NCBI GenBank assembly: GCA_900767325.1
Contig: CAAFYT010000015.1
Span: 1 to 10,198 of the forward strand
Reading direction: 5' to 3'
DNA: 10,198 bases
From: Kiritimatiellia bacterium
GTDB lineage: Bacteria > Verrucomicrobiota > Kiritimatiellia > RFP12 > UBA1067
The translations under genes and the position numbers were made by a program. Of this stretch, positions 6,015-10,198 are shown piece after piece (position 1 is the first letter of the stretch; each line of letters opens with the position of its first letter). A model generated the notes under the pieces. That model made no database searches. It was not told the origin of the DNA and saw only the letters and a list, made by a program, of their open reading frames with translations.

Positions 6015-9000
6015 TTAGCGCAGGAAGAGCATCGTGCCGACCGCCTGCGGCGCGCTCTTGACGAGCTTGAGAACGTTATCCTCGTAGGTCAGCTCGTAAC
6101 CCGTCACGCCCTCGGGCAGAACGAGCGTAATGTCGCCCGTGTCGATACCCGATGCGTTGATGAGCGTAATCGGATCGTCGCCGAGCGTCATCGCCGAAAG
6201 GTCGAGCGTGAATACCTCGTCGTTGTAGGCGAACGTAGTCGCGGTCAACTCCGCGCCATCGGCGAGCTTGATCGTCGGGCCGCCAATGGTCGAGAAGACG
6301 TCGAAGGTGACGCTCTTCTGGATGTCAACGGTTGCATCGACGCCATAGAACTGGAGCGAACCTTCCTTCGCGAAGCCGTGGCTCTTATCGTCCTTCACCG
6401 TGAAGGTCGCGCCGTTCGGAACGGACACCATCAGCGTCGTCTCAGCGGGGATGGTGAACGCATCGAGCGTGAAGGTGCCCTTGTTCACGACCACCGCGCC
6501 GCCACCGACGAAGTTGCCCTTCGAGATCAGGTACTCGCCCTCGCCGTTCTTGGTGAGCGTCTTGCCGTTCAGGTTGTAGTCGAACTGATTCCAGCCGCTC
6601 GCAATCGACATGATCGTCGAGGCCGCGTTGATGGTCGAATTGGCCTCGAAGTCGATCTTGTAGACCTGGACATGGTCGTAGACCGTCGGATCGCCCGTGT
6701 TGGCGAGCGTTCCGCCGTTCATCACGAACTCAGCCGTCCAGTTGTCCTTGCTGTCGACATCGTAAGTCGCGCCCTCGTCGATGACCATCTTGCCCGTGTA
6801 GCCGGCCGAGGTCCTGAGCGTTCCCGCAACAACCTCGATATTGGTCAGCCCATTGGCGTTGCCGAAGTTGATCGCGAGATCCCGCTTCGTCTTGATCTCT
6901 GAGAGCGGAACCGTGAGCGCGGCGTTGACGTTGAGCGTCGCAAGCGTCTCGTCATCGAGGATGATCGTATCCGCCGCGATGCGCGGAATCGAAGCGCCAT
7001 TGCCGTCGATGAACGGCGTATCGTCACGCAAATTCGTAATTTCAGTCGCATTTGCGAGGTAGATATCCTGACCCTCGGTGCGCTCCTTCGCAACAACCGT
7101 GATGCGGTAGGTGCTCGAAGCGGCGTCATAGCCGAACGACGCGGTATAATAGGTCGCGTCCTCAACAAGGTTGCATGTCACCTTCTCGCTCGGCTCGACC
7201 GAACCGGTCAGCTGAATGAATCCGCCCGCGAACGCCGCGAGATCGGACGTGGAATAGTCGAACGTAATCGCGCCCTCTTCGCCGAGGCGAGTCGGACCGC
7301 CCGCAATCGTCATCGCGCCCGCCTCAATGGTAATCGGCGCGTTGACGGTCGTCAACCCCGCGTTCACCGCGGGAATCTCGCCGCCCTTCTTCACGCTGAC
7401 TTCGCCGTCGAACGTGATCGACTCGTAGGACTTCGCCTCTTCGAGGTTGACGGTGATCGTCGCCGCCTCCGTCGCGCCGATCGTCACCTTCGAACCATCC
7501 GCCGGCTCGTCGAACTCGCCCTCGCCGTCACTCCACGCGCCTTCCGAGACCCAGTTCTCCTCGCCAGAGAAGGTGCGCGAATAGTTACCATTCGGGCACT
7601 CGTACTTAAACTCGTTCACCAACGCGGCAATCGCATTCTCGCCTAGCTCGCCATCGTAGAGCCGGAGCGCCTCGATGACGCACTTGTAGCTGCGCGGATC
7701 ATCAAGCCCACCAACCGAGCCCGGGAAGAACCGGTTGATGCCCGTCGAGAACGAGCCGCCGTGCACCGAGCAGATCTGGAAGCCGCTGCCCATTGCGAAG
7801 TCCGTCTCGCTCGTGTAGGTCGTCCAGAGCGTGCCGTCGAGGTAGACCTTGACCTCCCGGCCGTTCTTCGAGAAGACGTAGAGGTGCGAATTGTCGTAGG
7901 CGTTGGGAACGGACATCTCCGCCATCACGACGTACTTCTGCGCCAGCGCATCGTCGCCGCTGCCGCCCGTCCAGCGAACGAGCAGAACCTGGTTCTCCGA
8001 AACCTTGCCCGTCATGAGCGCAATGCCGCCCTTGGTTCCGGAAGTCGTCGAGCCGAACACGAGAAGCGCCGAGTAGTCGCACTGCGGCAGCGTGCCGAAC
8101 ATCGCGCAGGAGAAGGTATCCTTCCAGTTCGCGACGCGATACGGATGCGAGCCCGCGTAGAGCGCATCGAAGACATCGTTACCGTCAAGATCCTTGCCAA
8201 CGCAACGGAAATCGTTCGTCGCGGGATCGCCGTAGATGTACTTACCGCCATCCTGATCGCGGGCAAGCGAGGTCTTATCCTGACCGACGTTCGAAAGATC
8301 GCCGTTGAACTCGTAGTCCATCCAGCACGCCTCGCCAGAGACCCAGGAGCTATCCCAAATGACCTTGTCGAAACCGGTGAACTGGAGCTTCGCGAGATCC
8401 TCCGCGGCGAGCTGATGGTCGGGCGAATCCTGAAGCTTGAGCGCACCCGTTCCGCTGACGATGTAGTCGATCGCCGGAGCGGCGTCCACGACGAGCGCAT
8501 CGGCCGTCGGACGAATCACGACGAGATCGGCCGTCGGATCGCGGTTCTCGTTCGCGTAGGCGATCGAGCCGGTCGGAATCTCCTGCTTCTTGACATCCTT
8601 GTTCTCGACGATCACGATCGCCGCAATGCCGCCGCGCGCCTGATTGGCGTTCGCGCCGCCGACAACCGTAAGATCGCCCATGCACTTCTCGATGCAAAGC
8701 GCGTTGATGCCGTAGGCGGGGCTAAGATTCTGGCTCGAGCCCCACTTGGTATCGCCGATAACCGTCGCCTCGGCCTGCGAATCCCAGCAGTAGCTCTTGC
8801 CGTTCACCGTGACGGGCGAGAAACCATAGTTGCCCGAATCGGTAGCAAAATAAACGATCACATCGTAGTACTCGAAGGGGATGCCCTTCGCGTAGAACTG
8901 CGCGTGGCTCCCGCCGTCGTCAAGATAACCGCGAAGGAACTTGGCGACCGAATCCGACGACCAGCGGAAGTTGTTGTTCGACGACCACTTCACCTGCAGC

Positions 9001-10198
9001 TCGCCGGACGCGATCTTCTCGTCTGTCGCCGTATCGAAAGCGAACGCATCGCCCGTCCAATCGCTCGACCTCGTATCGACCTGGAGGAAGCCCTTGCCGG
9101 GAATGTTGCAGTCGAGCGCCTCGGAATCCTCGTTGTCGGCGATGATGTTGTCGTCGCTGCCGCCGGCATCGTTGTTGTTGAGCGCCTTGCGGTTGAAGTT
9201 CACGGCGATCACCTTCGCGCCCGCGTGCTTGAGCCACCCGTACTTGACGAAGCCCTTGACCGCAGTGAAGTCGAACTGCCAGAGGACTTCGTAGTAATCG
9301 ACCCCCTCGACCGGCGTCAGCAGGATGCTACCGTCGTAATCCTGCGAAACATAAAGATCGGTGATCTCCTCGCGCAGCACCTCGTCGAGCACGAGCTCAA
9401 TCGCGCCCTCGGCGCGCAGGAACAGTCTCACGGGCTGCTCGCCGACCAACCCCTGCTCCTCAAAGGCCTTGTTGATGTCGCTCGCGCTGATGGCGTTTTC
9501 GTAAAGCTCGATCTCGCCCAGCGCATCGGCGTAGGAGACGCTCTTGCCCTCGGCGTCGTAGACGAGCGAAATGCCCTCTTCGAGCACATCCCCGACGTAG
9601 ACCTTCGTATCCATCACACGGACAGGAGCCGCCAGATCGCCCGTGCAAAGCCCGATGGCCTCGCCCTTTTCCGTCCCCTCCGGGAGGCGATACGTCGCCG
9701 TCTCGGACGCCGTGAAGTTGCGGAAGATTGGCCCGGTCACGAGCGAGACGATTCCCTCCTGGGCGTTGAAATCGGCCGTAAAGCCCTCTTCGGGCTCGTG
9801 CCCCGCCGCGATCTCGAACTCGCCCTCGCCATACTTCACGAGAACGGCGTTGTTGCTCCCGAGCTCCGTCACCGAGCAATCGAAGACGAGCTTCGAGTTC
9901 TTGCCGACGAACATCGCGCAGCCGCGCGTATTGTCCGAGGCGAGCAGGAATCCGCCATCGCCGAGCTGACGGAGGATCGCGGGCTTGTCGGTCGCATCCT
10001 CTTCGCTCGCGGGAACGTAGATCTGCTCGCTGCCCTGAACCGCACCGCCGTGCCAGCGGAAGCGCGACTCGCCGTTGCCCGCCTTGTCGCACGTAAATGT
10101 CACGAGCGCACCCGGATCGATGCAGAGACGCTGACGGTAGAACATCGTATTCGTGCCGATCTGAATGAGATTGAGAGTTCCGCCGTCCTTCACGCGAA
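6015..10198 (-). CDS. Giant surface protein B, partial (C-terminal 1393 residues): shared module, YDVYVY-type domain, LamG-like domain, PATR-like repeats, GTMLFLR tail
   Basis: The frame is open to the window edge. The GTG at 10193 is an internal Val, because gene A continues with the same residues upstream, so start and signal peptide lie outside the window. Counting from that Val, residues 1-314 are the module shared with gene A. About 325-530 resemble A residues 1165-1428, with IPFEYYDVIVYFATD and then VNGKSY. About 690-865 look like a LamG/concanavalin A-like fold: SHLYVFSKNGREVKVYLDG, then IEALRLYDGELGENAI, the usual end of bacterial LamG_3 domains. About 870-1385 are a W-x(5)-W lead-in and PATR-like repeats (LTKNGEGEYLISKG at 1213), ending GTMLFLR. 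LamG domains commonly bind glycans or glycoproteins, so a surface or matrix-binding role is inferred. No catalytic signature is visible. A long hairpin follows the TAA stop. Confidence 0.9.
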   Translation of the reverse strand, partial: RVKDGGTLNLIQIGTNTMFYRQRLCIDPGALVTFTCDKAGNGESRFRWHGGAVQGSEQIYVPASEEDATDKPAILRQLGDGGFLLASDNTRGCAMFVGKNSKLVFDCSVTELGSNNAVLVKYGEGEFEIAAGHEPEEGFTADFNAQEGIVSLVTGPIFRNFTASETATYRLPEGTEKGEAIGLCTGDLAAPVRVMDTKVYVGDVLEEGISLVYDAEGKSVSYADALGEIELYENAISASDINKAFEEQGLVGEQPVRLFLRAEGAIELVLDEVLREEITDLYVSQDYDGSILLTPVEGVDYYEVLWQFDFTAVKGFVKYGWLKHAGAKVIAVNFNRKALNNNDAGGSDDNIIADNEDSEALDCNIPGKGFLQVDTRSSDWTGDAFAFDTATDEKIASGELQVKWSSNNNFRWSSDSVAKFLRGYLDDGGSHAQFYAKGIPFEYYDVIVYFATDSGNYGFSPVTVNGKSYCWDSQAEATVIGDTKWGSSQNLSPAYGINALCIEKCMGDLTVVGGANANQARGGIAAIVIVENKDVKKQEIPTGSIAYANENRDPTADLVVIRPTADALVVDAAPAIDYIVSGTGALKLQDSPDHQLAAEDLAKLQFTGFDKVIWDSSWVSGEACWMDYEFNGDLSNVGQDKTSLARDQDGGKYIYGDPATNDFRCVGKDLDGNDVFDALYAGSHPYRVANWKDTFSCAMFGTLPQCDYSALLVFGSTTSGTKGGIALMTGKVSENQVLLVRWTGGSGDDALAQKYVVMAEMSVPNAYDNSHLYVFSKNGREVKVYLDGTLWTTYTSETDFAMGSGFQICSVHGGSFSTGINRFFPGSVGGLDDPRSYKCVIEALRLYDGELGENAIAALVNEFKYECPNGNYSRTFSGEENWVSEGAWSDGEGEFDEPADGSKVTIGATEAATITVNLEEAKSYESITFDGEVSVKKGGEIPAVNAGLTTVNAPITIEAGAMTIAGGPTRLGEEGAITFDYSTSDLAAFAGGFIQLTGSVEPSEKVTCNLVEDATYYTASFGYDAASSTYRITVVAKERTEGQDIYLANATEITNLRDDTPFIDGNGASIPRIAADTIILDDETLATLNVNAALTVPLSEIKTKRDLAINFGNANGLTNIEVVAGTLRTSAGYTGKMVIDEGATYDVDSKDNWTAEFVMNGGTLANTGDPTVYDHVQVYKIDFEANSTINAASTIMSIASGWNQFDYNLNGKTLTKNGEGEYLISKGNFVGGGAVVVNKGTFTLDAFTIPAETTLMVSVPNGATFTVKDDKSHGFAKEGSLQFYGVDATVDIQKSVTFDVFSTIGGPTIKLADGAELTATTFAYNDEVFTLDLSAMTLGDDPITLINASGIDTGDITLVLPEGVTGYELTYEDNVLKLVKSAPQAVGTMLFLR
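6017..6038 (-). repeat. Copy 2 of the 22-bp repeat encoding the GTMLFLR tail (gene B)
   Basis: Identical to 404-425 in gene A and in the same position relative to the stop codon. Upstream, only a loose L-x-YE pattern followed by K is shared between the two tails, so conservation is concentrated in the final seven residues. Confidence 0.85.
9252..10198 (-). repeat. Shared paralogous module, copy in gene B
   Basis: Homologous to 3750-4696 in gene A, with the same order of conserved blocks and the same four paired Cys (CX10C and CX13C). Small indels occur, for example the loop after GALVTF is three residues shorter here, and the PATR-like strand is followed by GHEPEEGF where A has ERTI. The similarity probably continues beyond the window edge. 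Confidence 0.85.
10129..10198 (-). repeat. 70-bp perfect DNA repeat, gene B copy
   Basis: Identical to 4627-4696 in gene A and cut by the end of the window. The first difference on the inner side is at 10128 (A here, C in gene A). Confidence 0.9.

Noticed and set aside
6378..6902. A 174-codon plus-strand frame inside gene B
   Set aside because: It is codon-aligned antisense to gene B, dominated by Arg, Val and Asp, with no start signals; a shadow of gene B.
10191..10193. GTG at 10193 as the true start of gene B
   Set aside because: Gene A has the same residues in mid-protein, preceded by hundreds more. The frame stays open to the window edge (an Arg codon precedes), no signal peptide follows, and DNA identity with gene A continues past this codon. 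Gene B is truncated by the window.
1..10198. CRISPR arrays, tRNA or rRNA genes, transposases, phage genes
   Set aside because: I looked for regularly spaced short repeats, tRNA-like cloverleaf ends, rRNA signature blocks and transposase or integrase motifs on both strands and saw none. Nearly all the window is accounted for by the two giant coding regions.

Overview
The window carries two giant, secreted, surface-type protein genes and the extreme 5' end of a ribosomal protein gene, all on the minus strand. In order of transcription (high to low coordinates) these are the 3' part of giant gene B (6015-10198, 5' end outside the window), a 183-bp intergenic gap, giant gene A (402-5831, complete, 1809 codons), and a 351-bp regulatory gap. 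The first 16 codons of rpsJ (30S ribosomal protein S10, positions 1-50) then run off the left edge.

The organism is a GC-rich bacterium with classical sigma-70-like promoters and Shine-Dalgarno sites. Giant extracellular proteins with a Sec signal peptide, autotransporter-associated beta-strand (PATR)-like repeats, beta-helix-like low-complexity stretches, a LamG-like domain and a YDVYVY-type domain fit the PVC group, especially Kiritimatiellota/Verrucomicrobiota or Lentisphaerota. This assignment is inference. The only housekeeping marker is 16 residues of S10, too short to place the organism.

Genes A and B are mosaic paralogues. They share a module of about 300 residues (A residues 380-694; the first about 314 visible residues of B), including 70 bp of perfect DNA identity that reaches the window edge. 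They also share a domain centred on an IPY/IPF..(Y/F)D..VY motif, PATR-like glycine repeats, and the same last seven residues, GTMLFLR, encoded by an identical 22-bp stretch. Other central modules differ: only B has a LamG-like domain, and only A shows a long Asn/Thr/Gly-rich beta-helix stretch. They look like modular cell-surface or secreted proteins that diversify by recombination, with a fixed C-terminal tag that may be a sorting or anchoring signal.

The gaps are rich in regulatory structure. Gene A has its own strong promoter (TTGACA / 18 bp / TATATT) and ends in a good intrinsic terminator. Just past it lies a promoter with a perfect TATAAT box for rpsJ, followed by a leader of about 235 nt. 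In that leader an 8-bp stem and a 12-bp stem plus U-rich tract are mutually exclusive, the layout of a transcription attenuator. This candidate rpsJ (S10 operon) leader, together with the shared GTMLFLR tail, is the most interesting content of the window.
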